Shown: piece after piece, positions 1 through 5,681 of the stretch
Layout of the letters: the number at the start of each line of letters is the position of its first letter
Numbering within the stretch: the first letter of the stretch is position 1
Position numbers and translations under genes: made by a program
Notes under the pieces: model-generated
Database searches by the model: none
What the model was told of the DNA's origin: nothing
What the model saw: the letters and a program-made list of their open reading frames with translations, nothing else
Origin: Burkholderiales bacterium
Lineage (GTDB): Bacteria; Pseudomonadota; Gammaproteobacteria; Burkholderiales; Burkholderiaceae_C
Direction: 5' to 3'
Length of the DNA: 6,069 bases
Assembly: GCA_028869035.1 (NCBI GenBank)
Contig: JAGWTL010000186.1
Span: 1-6,069 of the forward strand

Positions 1-847
1 CTCCATGCCCGGCGTGGAGCGCCTGAGCCTGGACCTGTTGCTGCCAGTGGCCGAGGAATGCGTCCGGCTGGGCATTCCCGTCATGGCCCTGTTCCCTGTC
101 ATCGACGGCAAGCTCAAGAGCCTGGACGGCAAGGAAGCCCACAACCCGGAGGGCCTGGTCCCGCGCGTGGTGCGCGGCCTGAAGGAACGCTTTCCGGAAC
201 TCGGCATCATGACCGACGTGGCACTGGACCCTTACACCAGTCACGGCCAGGACGGCGTGCTGGACCCGACCGGTTACATCTTGAACGACGAAACCGTGGC
301 TATCCTGGAAAAGCAGGCCCTGACCCAGGCACAGGCCGGCGTGGACATCGTGGCACCCAGTGACATGATGGACGGGCGCATCGGCGCCATCCGCAGCGTG
401 CTGGAAGCCAACCGCCTGGTGCACACCCGCATCATGGCCTACAGCGCCAAGTACGCCAGTGCCTTTTACGGCCCCTTCCGCGATGCCGTGGGCTCCGCGG
501 CCAACCTGGGCAAAAGCAACAAGAAGGTCTACCAGATGGACCCGGGCAACACCGACGAAGCTCTGCGCGAGGTGGCCATGGACATCGCCGAAGGCGCCGA
601 CATGGTCATGGTCAAGCCGGGCATGCCCTACCTGGACGTGGTGCGCCGTGTGAAGGACGAGTTCCGCGTGCCCACCTTCGCCTACCAGGTGTCGGGTGAA
701 TACGCCATGCTCAAGGCCGCGGCCCAGAACGGCTGGCTGGACCACGACGCCGTCATGATGGAAAGCCTGCTGGGCTTCAAGCGCGCTGGCGCCGACGGGG
801 TGCTGACCTATTTCGCCGTGGCGGCAGCGCGTCTGCTGAAAAACTGA
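1..847 (+). CDS. hemB: Porphobilinogen synthase (delta-aminolevulinic acid dehydratase), 5' end cut off
   Basis: This enzyme condenses two 5-aminolevulinate molecules into porphobilinogen, an early cytosolic step of tetrapyrrole (heme) synthesis. The reading frame is open from base 2, so the gene enters from the left; about 281 residues are visible, beginning S-MPGVERLS, and roughly 50 N-terminal residues of a usual 325-335 residue protein are missing. Counting the M at base 5 as residue 1, the family landmarks are: the metal-region segment DVALDPYTSHGQDG (71-84), the active-site lysine in AYSAKYASAFYGPF (K149), the Schiff-base lysine in MVKPGMPYLD (K204), and YQVSGEYAML near 227-236. The metal segment has Asp where zinc enzymes carry Cys, which indicates the Mg-type bacterial class. 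The C-terminus (LLKN, TGA at 845-847) is intact. corA follows after 10 bases and is probably co-transcribed. The M at base 5 is internal, not the real start. Identity is close to certain. Confidence 0.97.
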   Translation, partial: SMPGVERLSLDLLLPVAEECVRLGIPVMALFPVIDGKLKSLDGKEAHNPEGLVPRVVRGLKERFPELGIMTDVALDPYTSHGQDGVLDPTGYILNDETVAILEKQALTQAQAGVDIVAPSDMMDGRIGAIRSVLEANRLVHTRIMAYSAKYASAFYGPFRDAVGSAANLGKSNKKVYQMDPGNTDEALREVAMDIAEGADMVMVKPGMPYLDVVRRVKDEFRVPTFAYQVSGEYAMLKAAAQNGWLDHDAVMMESLLGFKRAGADGVLTYFAVAAARLLKN

Positions 848-857
848 GCCCGCCGGC

Positions 858-1958
858 ATGCGCGTCTTCAGCATCAGCCCGGGTGGGGTCAGCGAAAGCA
901 GCGCGCCACCGCAGCAGCTGCCGCCGACCGGCCATGTCTGGATCGCCTGCACGCGCCAGGAATTCGAGACCGGTTGGTCGCAACTGCAGGCCACGCTGCA
1001 GGCCCTGTGCGGCCTGCAACTGGTGGACCTGCACGTCTCCGACCTGCTCAACGCGCAACTGCCCTCGCACTTCGACTACACCTCGCAGTACGACCTGCTG
1101 GTCTTCCGCCGTCTGGCGACCGGCGCCGGCCAAGCCGTCTCACGCGAAACGGACCAAGGCGCCTCCCGCCGCAGCGGCCCGCCCATCCTGCGGCACATCG
1201 ACACCAGTCCCGTGGGGTTTGCGGTCTTCGAGCGCGTGCTGCTCTCGGTTCACCCTGCCGACTGCGCGGCGCGCGACGCCTATGCCTCCCGGCTGTTGCA
1301 AGTGACCTCCAACGATGTGCGCACCGCCAACAGCCGCCTGCCCGCCTCCCCGGCCGATCTGATGCTGCGCATCGTGAACCAGATGGTCGACGGTTTCCTG
1401 GAACTGCGGCGCGAACTCACGCGCCAGCTCGATCACTGGCAGACCGAGCTGCTCAACCCGCGCACGCGCTTCAACAACTGGGCGACTCTGCTCAATACGC
1501 GGCTGGCTCTGCACCAGCTCGACGAGATCTGCGAAGACCAGCGCTCGTCCGTGCAGGACTGGATCGAGTCCGTCAAGACCTGGTCGGAAGCGGACACGCC
1601 GGCGTCCCAGCGCGAGCGTGATTTGTTGCTGGTGCGCAGCCGCGACTTGCTGGAACACATCGAACGCGTGGTGCACCATGTACGCCGGCTGGAGCAGGGC
1701 GTGGAGACGGCGGTGCAGATCCACTTCAACGCCCAGAGCAACCGCACCAACGACATCATGCGCACGCTCACCGTGCTCACCGCCATCTTCCTGCCGCTGA
1801 ACCTGATCGCCGGCATCTTCGGCATGAATTTCGAATTCATCCCGCTGATCCACAACGACAGCGGCTTCTGGTGGGCCATGGCTTCCATGGGGCTGACCGC
1901 CGTGGCCCTGGCCCTGCTGTTCTGGCGCAAGCGCTACCTCGAGCGCAGCGGGCGGTAA
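858..1958 (+). CDS. corA: CorA-family magnesium/divalent cation transporter
   Basis: This is an inner-membrane homopentameric channel of the CorA (2-TM-GxN) family, which takes up Mg2+ and sometimes Co2+ or Ni2+. The 366-residue product shows the family architecture: a soluble N-terminal alpha/beta domain (about 25-150), a long charged helical region (about 165-300, the stalk), a first membrane helix (about 303-322) ending in the signature GMN (322-324, in IFGMNFEF), a short periplasmic loop (about 325-336) and a second membrane helix (about 337-356), with a basic C-terminal tail WRKRYLERSGR. The selectivity motif GMN is intact. A hydrophilic stretch at 90-110 looks like a variable loop. The ATG lies 10 bases after the hemB stop and has no clear Shine-Dalgarno sequence, so translation may be coupled to hemB. 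The family is clear; whether Mg2+ is the physiological ion cannot be read from sequence. Confidence 0.92.
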   Translation: MRVFSISPGGVSESSAPPQQLPPTGHVWIACTRQEFETGWSQLQATLQALCGLQLVDLHVSDLLNAQLPSHFDYTSQYDLLVFRRLATGAGQAVSRETDQGASRRSGPPILRHIDTSPVGFAVFERVLLSVHPADCAARDAYASRLLQVTSNDVRTANSRLPASPADLMLRIVNQMVDGFLELRRELTRQLDHWQTELLNPRTRFNNWATLLNTRLALHQLDEICEDQRSSVQDWIESVKTWSEADTPASQRERDLLLVRSRDLLEHIERVVHHVRRLEQGVETAVQIHFNAQSNRTNDIMRTLTVLTAIFLPLNLIAGIFGMNFEFIPLIHNDSGFWWAMASMGLTAVALALLFWRKRYLERSGR

Positions 1959-1980
1959 GTCAGTCCGGTCCGGGACTGGC
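1959..1980. terminator. Possible weak bidirectional hairpin at the convergent corA / Lon-domain junction
   Basis: GTCAGTCC (1959-1966) and GGACTGGC (1973-1980) can pair as an 8-bp stem (one T-G wobble) around a 6-base loop, right after the corA stop and inside the last codons of the converging gene. It could slow transcription from either side. No T-run follows on either strand, so it is not a standard intrinsic terminator, and GC-rich DNA forms such stems by chance. Confidence 0.2.
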
Positions 1981-2646
1981 CCCGGCTTCGGGTCCGGCGC
2001 CGATCTTCAGGTGCACCAGCAGGTCGGCCACCAGTTCCAGCCGCACCAGGGGACTGTCCACCGCCAGGAACTGCTGCTTGAGCTGCGGACTCACCGGCAG
2101 GATGTCGCACCAGCGGTGGGCCAGCCAGCCGCAGTCGTCCCACTGCAGCGGCGGCTGGATCGGCAGCTCGTCACCCGGCCTGGCCTGCGCCTGCATGTGC
2201 TGCAGCAGGCGCTGCAGGCCAATGCGGACATGGGCAAGGTCGGCCGGCACCGGCACCGGCGTGTCCTCCTCCAGGTATTCGGCCTCGCCGGTCCACAGGC
2301 CGTGTTTCAGCTGCTCGCTGCGCAGCAGGCGAAAGCGCCGGCCGCCACGGCAGCGGACCAGCATCAGCCCCGGTTGCGGTCGCTCGAAAGAGGTGATGTG
2401 CGCCATCGTGCCCACGAGATGAAACACTTCGGGCCCGAAGGCCGGCTCACCGGCCTCACCCGGACGCGGCGCCTGCCGCACCTCGCTGCCACTGCTGAGG
2501 CAGACGACGCCGAAGGGGGCGCCTTCCTTCTGACAGCGCTGGATCAGGTCCAGGTAGCGCACCTCGAAGATGCGCAGCGGCAACAGCCCGCCGGGAAACA
2601 GCGCGGTCTGCAGAGGGAACAGTGGCAAGGCAAAGGTCGCGCTCAT
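1960..2646 (-). CDS. Lon N-terminal (LON substrate-binding) domain protein, peptidase S16-like
   Basis: This is a stand-alone version of the N-terminal substrate-recognition domain of Lon protease (PF02190), with no ATPase or protease domain. The 228-residue product opens with the domain hallmark: LPLFPLQTALFPGG (7-20), then LPLRIFEVRYLDL (22-34). FGVVCL (45-50) and VGTMAHITSF (78-87) follow, then a beta-rich segment RCRGGRRFRLL (98-108) and a helical C-terminal half. It lacks a signal peptide and membrane segments, so it should be cytosolic. Proteins of this kind are widespread in proteobacteria; their role is not established, and protein binding or quality control is only inferred from the Lon relationship. 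It is the last gene of the minus-strand run: its ATG lies one base after the stop of the amidohydrolase gene (TGA-A-ATG), which suggests translational coupling. Its stop is one base from the corA stop. Its last dozen residues are a Gly/Pro/Ala-rich tail, probably disordered. Confidence 0.9.
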   Translation of the reverse strand: MSATFALPLFPLQTALFPGGLLPLRIFEVRYLDLIQRCQKEGAPFGVVCLSSGSEVRQAPRPGEAGEPAFGPEVFHLVGTMAHITSFERPQPGLMLVRCRGGRRFRLLRSEQLKHGLWTGEAEYLEEDTPVPVPADLAHVRIGLQRLLQHMQAQARPGDELPIQPPLQWDDCGWLAHRWCDILPVSPQLKQQFLAVDSPLVRLELVADLLVHLKIGAGPEAGASPGPD

Positions 2647-2647
2647 T

Positions 2648-3526
2648 TCAGGGCCTGTTCAACTGGAACAGGCTCGCCCCGTTGTCCCAGGCAATGCGGC
2701 GCGCCACGTCAGGCGGCAATTCACCAAGCCAACGGCGGTAAGCACGCATCAACTCGTCGTAATACAACCAGCGCTGGTTGACCCAGGTATCCGAGCCGAT
2801 CAGGAAACGGTCCGGGTATTTCAGCAGCAGCGCGCGCCATTCGGGGCACAGACTGCCCTCACCACAGGTCAGCCCGGGCCGGTAGGACAACTCTCCCATG
2901 AGCCTGGGGTACTTGTCCAGCAAGGCCAACACGCGCGGCGCAGGTGCGCCGCCGATGCCCGTATGCGCCCAGATCAGGCGTGCGTCTGGCGCATGAGCCA
3001 TCAGCAGGTCGATGGCTACGTCGTCCACATGGGCCAGCACAGCCAGTTGGTTCTTCGCGGCGAACTGCATCAGCTTCTTCGCCACCGCGCCGTTGGCATT
3101 GGCGCTGTCGTAGAGATGAAACTCGCCGATGCCGCGGTAGGGACCGGCAGCCGTGCCGCGCGCGAGTTCGGCCTGCACCATGGTGTAGATGCTCTCGTCG
3201 CGGAACCAGTTGTCGTAATCGGCCCGGTTGCGGTAGAGGCGGATGAAGGGCACCACCGTCACGCCGGCAGCACGCGTCTGCGCCTCCGCTTCGGCCAGCG
3301 TCTTGGTGCCGTCGTTGGGTCGGCTGTTGGCAACGATGGCGCGCACACCATTGCGCTGCATGCGGGCCAACACGTCCGTCAGCGGGTGCGGACCTTCATA
3401 AGCTTCAACGTTGTAATGCAGATGAGCATCCAGCAGGGGGCCGCTGTAATCGGCGGCCTGCGCAAGGCCCGTCGTTGCCAGCACCAAGACCCCGGCCACG
3501 AGACGCTTCACGGTCTCAGCCCACAT
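2648..3526 (-). CDS. Exported metal-dependent amidohydrolase (amidohydrolase-2 / TIM-barrel hydrolase family)
   Basis: This is a TIM-barrel metal hydrolase or decarboxylase of the amidohydrolase superfamily (PF04909 type), substrate unknown. From the ATG at 3526 the product has 292 residues. Residues 1-24 look like a Sec signal peptide: MWAETVKRLV, a hydrophobic core AGVLVLATTG, then LAQA before ADYSG, so the mature enzyme is probably periplasmic. Likely metal or active-site residues are HxH in LLDAHLHYN (H35, H37), E135 in GIGEFHLYD, H166 in VLAHVDD, H188 in IWAHTGIG and D246 in LIGSDTW. C221 and C227 could form a disulfide. The open frame continues upstream, but that stretch is basic and non-homologous and lies on the preceding gene. 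The chosen ATG overlaps the preceding stop by 11 bases. A GTG at 3511, giving a start at VKRLVAG five bases past that stop, is a good alternative because it yields a more compact signal peptide. Neither has a strong ribosome site. Family and export are confident; the exact start is not. Confidence 0.87.
   Translation of the reverse strand: MWAETVKRLVAGVLVLATTGLAQAADYSGPLLDAHLHYNVEAYEGPHPLTDVLARMQRNGVRAIVANSRPNDGTKTLAEAEAQTRAAGVTVVPFIRLYRNRADYDNWFRDESIYTMVQAELARGTAAGPYRGIGEFHLYDSANANGAVAKKLMQFAAKNQLAVLAHVDDVAIDLLMAHAPDARLIWAHTGIGGAPAPRVLALLDKYPRLMGELSYRPGLTCGEGSLCPEWRALLLKYPDRFLIGSDTWVNQRWLYYDELMRAYRRWLGELPPDVARRIAWDNGASLFQLNRP
2653..2673 (-). promoter_or_regulatory. Hairpin over the ribosome binding site of the Lon-domain gene
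   Basis: GCCTGTTC and GAACAGGC form a perfect 8-bp inverted repeat around a 5-base loop. In the minus-strand mRNA it covers the last amidohydrolase codons (LFQLNR). The 3' arm contains AGG (2656-2654), the only Shine-Dalgarno-like triplet near the Lon-domain ATG at 2646, with 7 bases between. Ribosomes finishing the upstream gene would melt the stem, so it may enforce coupling. There is no T-run, so it is unlikely to be a terminator. The structure is seen; the role is inference. Confidence 0.4.
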
Positions 3527-4211
3527 GTCTGGCGAAGAAGGCCAGGGTGCGCTCACGCGCCAGAGCGGCGGCGCTGGCGTCATAAGCGCCGCGATGGTCG
3601 CAATTGAAGCCGTGGTTGGCCGCGTAGACATGCACCTCGACTTCCGGGTGGGCTTTCTGGAAAGCCGCCACCCCCTCCAGCGGAATCCAGTGATCCTTCT
3701 CGCCAAAGTGCGCCAGCACCGGCACCTTGGGTGTGCGCGCGATCTCGGCCTCGGTGGTGACACCGCCGCCGTAATAGGGCACGGCCGCGCTCACGCCTTT
3801 CAGCAAACAGGCCGTGCGCCAGGTCAGCAGACCACCCCAGCAATAGCCCACCACGCCGACCTTGCCCGCCTGGGCCGCATGGTGGATGGCCGCCTGGATG
3901 TCCTGCAAGACGCCGGGTGCCGACGGATTCATGCCCAGGGCCTCGACCGTGGCCTTGAGGGCCTGGCCCGCACTCATGTCGTCGGGCGTATAGCCCAGTT
4001 CAACACCCGGCTTGCTGCGATGGAAGGTGGCCGGCGCCACCGCCAGGTAACCCGCCGCCGCATAACCGTCGGTCACAGCACGGATATGCGCGTTGACGCC
4101 GAAGATCTCCTGCAGCACCACCACCCCGCCACGCCGTTTGCCCGTCGGCTGTGCCACATAGGCGGGAAAGGTGAAGCCGTCGGCGGCTTTGAGCTCGATG
4201 AACTGTCCCAT
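3516..4211 (-). CDS. Dienelactone hydrolase family protein
   Basis: This is a cytosolic alpha/beta hydrolase of the dienelactone hydrolase family (PF01738). The classical enzyme opens dienelactone to maleylacetate in chlorocatechol breakdown, but many homologues have other or unknown ester or lactone substrates. The 231-residue product matches the usual length of about 235. The Cys-Asp-His triad is visible as C124 in GVVGYCWGG, D173 in FGEKDHWIP and H200 in AANHGFNCD; E36 in VLQEIFGVN is the conserved glutamate that holds the cysteine. These positions are nearly the same as in the Pseudomonas enzyme. The start at 4211 (MGQFIELKAADG) is chosen because GGAGAG at 4224-4219 sits 7 bases upstream and homology begins there; an open frame reaching 4334 lies on the preceding gene and is not homologous. 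The isomerase-like gene ends 25 bases upstream. Its own end overlaps the amidohydrolase start. Family is sure; substrate is not. Confidence 0.93.
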   Translation of the reverse strand: MGQFIELKAADGFTFPAYVAQPTGKRRGGVVVLQEIFGVNAHIRAVTDGYAAAGYLAVAPATFHRSKPGVELGYTPDDMSAGQALKATVEALGMNPSAPGVLQDIQAAIHHAAQAGKVGVVGYCWGGLLTWRTACLLKGVSAAVPYYGGGVTTEAEIARTPKVPVLAHFGEKDHWIPLEGVAAFQKAHPEVEVHVYAANHGFNCDHRGAYDASAAALARERTLAFFARHVG

Positions 4212-4218
4212 GGCTTTT

Positions 4219-4224
4219 CTCTCC
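4219..4224 (-). promoter_or_regulatory. Ribosome binding site fixing the dienelactone hydrolase start
   Basis: The minus strand reads GGAGAG followed by 7 bases and ATG at 4211. It supports the internal ATG over upstream in-frame ATGs, which lie inside the preceding gene. Confidence 0.75.
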
Positions 4225-4236
4225 AGGCCTGTTGTT

Positions 4237-4845
4237 TCAGAGGGTGACACCGAGCTTGCGGGCCACGAAGTCGAGCCGGTCCTGGCCCCAGAAGATCTCG
4301 CCATCGATGACGTAGCTGGGTGCGCCGAACACACCCGCCTCGATAGCCTGCTGCGTGTAGGCCTCGTAACGCTCGCGCACTTCCTGGCTGTCGGACTGCG
4401 CCAGGCGTTTGGCGTCGAGCCCGTTCTCCGCCAGCAGTTCGGCCAGCACCTTGTCGTCGCCGATATTGCGCTCCTGCGCCCAGACGGCAGACAGTACGGC
4501 GCCAGTGATCTTCATCGCGGCCTCGCTGCCGTCATGCAGGTCCACGGCGATGATCAGGCAGGCGGCGTCATCACCGCCGACCGGAAAATATTTGGGCTGC
4601 GGATGCATGGGCATCTTCAGATGTTCGCTGAAGCGCTTGATCTCCAGCAGTCGGTAAGCCTGACGCTGCGGCGCGCGCTTCGAGAGAGGCAGGCCGCCGG
4701 AGGTCGGAAAGACCTTGCCACCCAGGTCCACCGGCAGCACACGCACAGTGACACCAGCAGCCTGGGTCATGGCCGCGAAACGCGCATGGCCCAGGTAAGT
4801 CCACGGGCTTTGGGGCGCGAAGTAATAGTCCACTGTGCGGCTCAT
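4237..4845 (-). CDS. 2-hydroxychromene-2-carboxylate isomerase family protein (DsbA-like thioredoxin fold)
   Basis: This is a kappa-class glutathione transferase-like isomerase with a DsbA fold (PF01323). The characterised member, NahD of naphthalene degradation, uses glutathione to interconvert 2-hydroxychromene-2-carboxylate and trans-o-hydroxybenzylidenepyruvate. The 202-residue product has the family's start VDYYFAPQSPWTYLG (5-19), in which S13 takes the place of the thioredoxin CxxC and matches the catalytic or glutathione-binding serine. The C-terminal hallmark GVFGAPSYVIDGEIFWGQDR is at 171-190, with the cis-proline at P177. No signal peptide is present, so it is cytosolic and not a disulfide oxidase. 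The ATG at 4845 has a strong AGAGGAG about 5 bases upstream. It is the first gene of the minus-strand run and faces the divergent region. No other naphthalene-type genes are nearby, so the true substrate is open; many homologues sit in general aromatic or detoxification settings. Confidence 0.9.
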   Translation of the reverse strand: MSRTVDYYFAPQSPWTYLGHARFAAMTQAAGVTVRVLPVDLGGKVFPTSGGLPLSKRAPQRQAYRLLEIKRFSEHLKMPMHPQPKYFPVGGDDAACLIIAVDLHDGSEAAMKITGAVLSAVWAQERNIGDDKVLAELLAENGLDAKRLAQSDSQEVRERYEAYTQQAIEAGVFGAPSYVIDGEIFWGQDRLDFVARKLGVTL

Positions 4846-4934
4846 CGTGTCTCCTCTTGCTTGATCAGGGCCTGTTCACACTCATTTCTGCGGCAATGGT
4901 ATCTTGTCGTCATCACACCTGCAGGAGCTGGGAT
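4846..4934. promoter_or_regulatory. Divergent intergenic region, probable promoters for both operons
   Basis: These 89 bases separate the start of the minus-strand operon from the plus-strand SDR gene and are visibly more A/T-rich than the genes. For the plus strand, TTCACA (4875-4880) and TATCTT (4900-4905) could be -35 and -10 elements, but the 19-base spacer is long. On the minus strand only weak matches were found (TACCAT near 4900-4895). No convincing operator palindrome was seen beyond the short TGATCA at 4862-4867. Both genes have good ribosome sites at the region's ends (AGAGGAG at 4857-4851 on minus, AGGAG at 4923-4927 on plus). That a promoter lies here is likely from gene layout; exact elements are uncertain. 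Confidence 0.5.
4923..4927 (+). promoter_or_regulatory. Ribosome binding site supporting a TTG start for the SDR gene
   Basis: AGGAG is followed by 7 bases and TTG at 4935, the codon just before DKVLLVTGGGRGIG. The upstream in-frame ATGs (4857 and 4896) lack such a site and would add residues unrelated to the SDR fold. Confidence 0.7.
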
Positions 4935-5681
4935 TTGGACAAGGTTCTACTGGTCACCGGGGGCGGCCGTGGCATAGGCGCCGCCACGGCCCTGCTGGCA
5001 GCGCAGCGGGGTTACGCCGTCGCCATCAACTACAGCAGCAACTCGCTGGCCGCTGACGAAGTAGTGCGGCAGATCCGCGCCGGCGGTGGCAGGGCCATGG
5101 CGGTGCGCGCCGATGTGGCCTTGGAAGACCAAGTGCTGGCCATGTTCGAACAGATCGACGCCAAACTCGGCTGCCTCAACGCCCTGGTCAACAACGCCGG
5201 CGTGGTGGACACGACGCAACGCGTGGATGAGCAGAGCCTGGCGCGCTGGCGCCGCATGTTCGACATCAATGTCTTCGGCACCATGCTGTGCGCGCGCGAG
5301 GCTGTGCGCCGCATGAGCACGCGCCACGGCGGCAGCGGTGGCGCCATCGTCAACGTCGGCAGCGTGGCCTCCCTCCTCGGCGCGGCCGGACAGTATGTGG
5401 ACTACGCAGCCGCCAAAGGGGCGGTGGACGTCTTCACCCTGGGCCTGGCGCGCGAAGTCGCCACCGAGGGCATCCGGGTCAACGCCGTGCGCCCCGGCAT
5501 CATCGACACCGAGATCCATGCCAGTGGTGGTCAACCCGGCCGCGCGCAGCGCCTGGCCCCGCAGATTCCCCTGCAGCGCCCGGGCACGGCGCAGGAAATT
5601 GCCAACGCCATCGTCTGGCTGCTCTCGGAGGAAGCCAGCTACGCCACGGGCTCCCTGCTCGACGTCACCGGAGGACGCTGA
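4935..5681 (+). CDS. Short-chain dehydrogenase/reductase, YgfF-like (classical SDR)
   Basis: This is an NAD(P)-dependent oxidoreductase of the classical SDR family with a Rossmann fold, cytosolic, substrate unknown. The 248-residue product shows the motifs in order: TGGGRGIG (8-15) for cofactor binding, D60 in RADV, NNAG (86-89), N112 in FDINVFG, S143 in NVGSVAS, YxxxK in YAAAK (Y157, K161), and NAVRPGIIDTEIHASGG (183-199). The segments HASGGQPGR and the ending ASYATGSLLDVTGGR strongly resemble E. coli YgfF as I remember it. The loop after beta-2 (NYSSN) has no acidic residue, which favours NADP(H); this is inference. The start is taken as TTG at 4935 because it has AGGAG at ideal distance and gives the normal SDR N-terminus; the longer forms from 4857 or 4896 add unlike sequence overlapping the promoter region. 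The stop TGA overlaps the next gene's ATG by one base, so the two are almost surely co-translated. Confidence 0.93.
   Translation: MDKVLLVTGGGRGIGAATALLAAQRGYAVAINYSSNSLAADEVVRQIRAGGGRAMAVRADVALEDQVLAMFEQIDAKLGCLNALVNNAGVVDTTQRVDEQSLARWRRMFDINVFGTMLCAREAVRRMSTRHGGSGGAIVNVGSVASLLGAAGQYVDYAAAKGAVDVFTLGLAREVATEGIRVNAVRPGIIDTEIHASGGQPGRAQRLAPQIPLQRPGTAQEIANAIVWLLSEEASYATGSLLDVTGGR
5670..5674 (+). promoter_or_regulatory. Ribosome binding site of the MaoC-like gene
   Basis: GGAGG lies within the last SDR codons, 6 bases before the ATG at 5681. It marks the start of a gene that overlaps the SDR stop as TGATG. Confidence 0.75.

Noticed and set aside
777..1853. Long minus-strand open frames opposite hemB and corA (for example 1140-1853)
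   Set aside because: They lie wholly opposite well-supported genes, have low-complexity Arg/Ala/Gly/Val-rich translations and match no family I recognise. Such frames are usual in GC-rich DNA.
1981..1992. CCCG-GCTT-CGGG mini-hairpin near the convergent junction as a terminator
   Set aside because: A 4-bp stem without a T-run inside coding sequence is expected by chance at this GC content.
2011..3607. Long plus-strand open frames opposite the Lon-domain and amidohydrolase genes
   Set aside because: They are antisense to genes with clear catalytic motifs, and their translations are rich in Arg, His and Gln with no recognisable domain.
3527..3763. N-terminal extension of the amidohydrolase
   Set aside because: Residues are Arg/Pro/Ser-rich, unlike the family, and a signal peptide begins downstream; the stretch is coding DNA of the dienelactone hydrolase read in another frame.
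4171..4977. Plus-strand open frame opposite the isomerase-like gene running into the divergent region
   Set aside because: It is antisense to a clear DsbA-fold gene, overlaps the promoter region and shows no motif.
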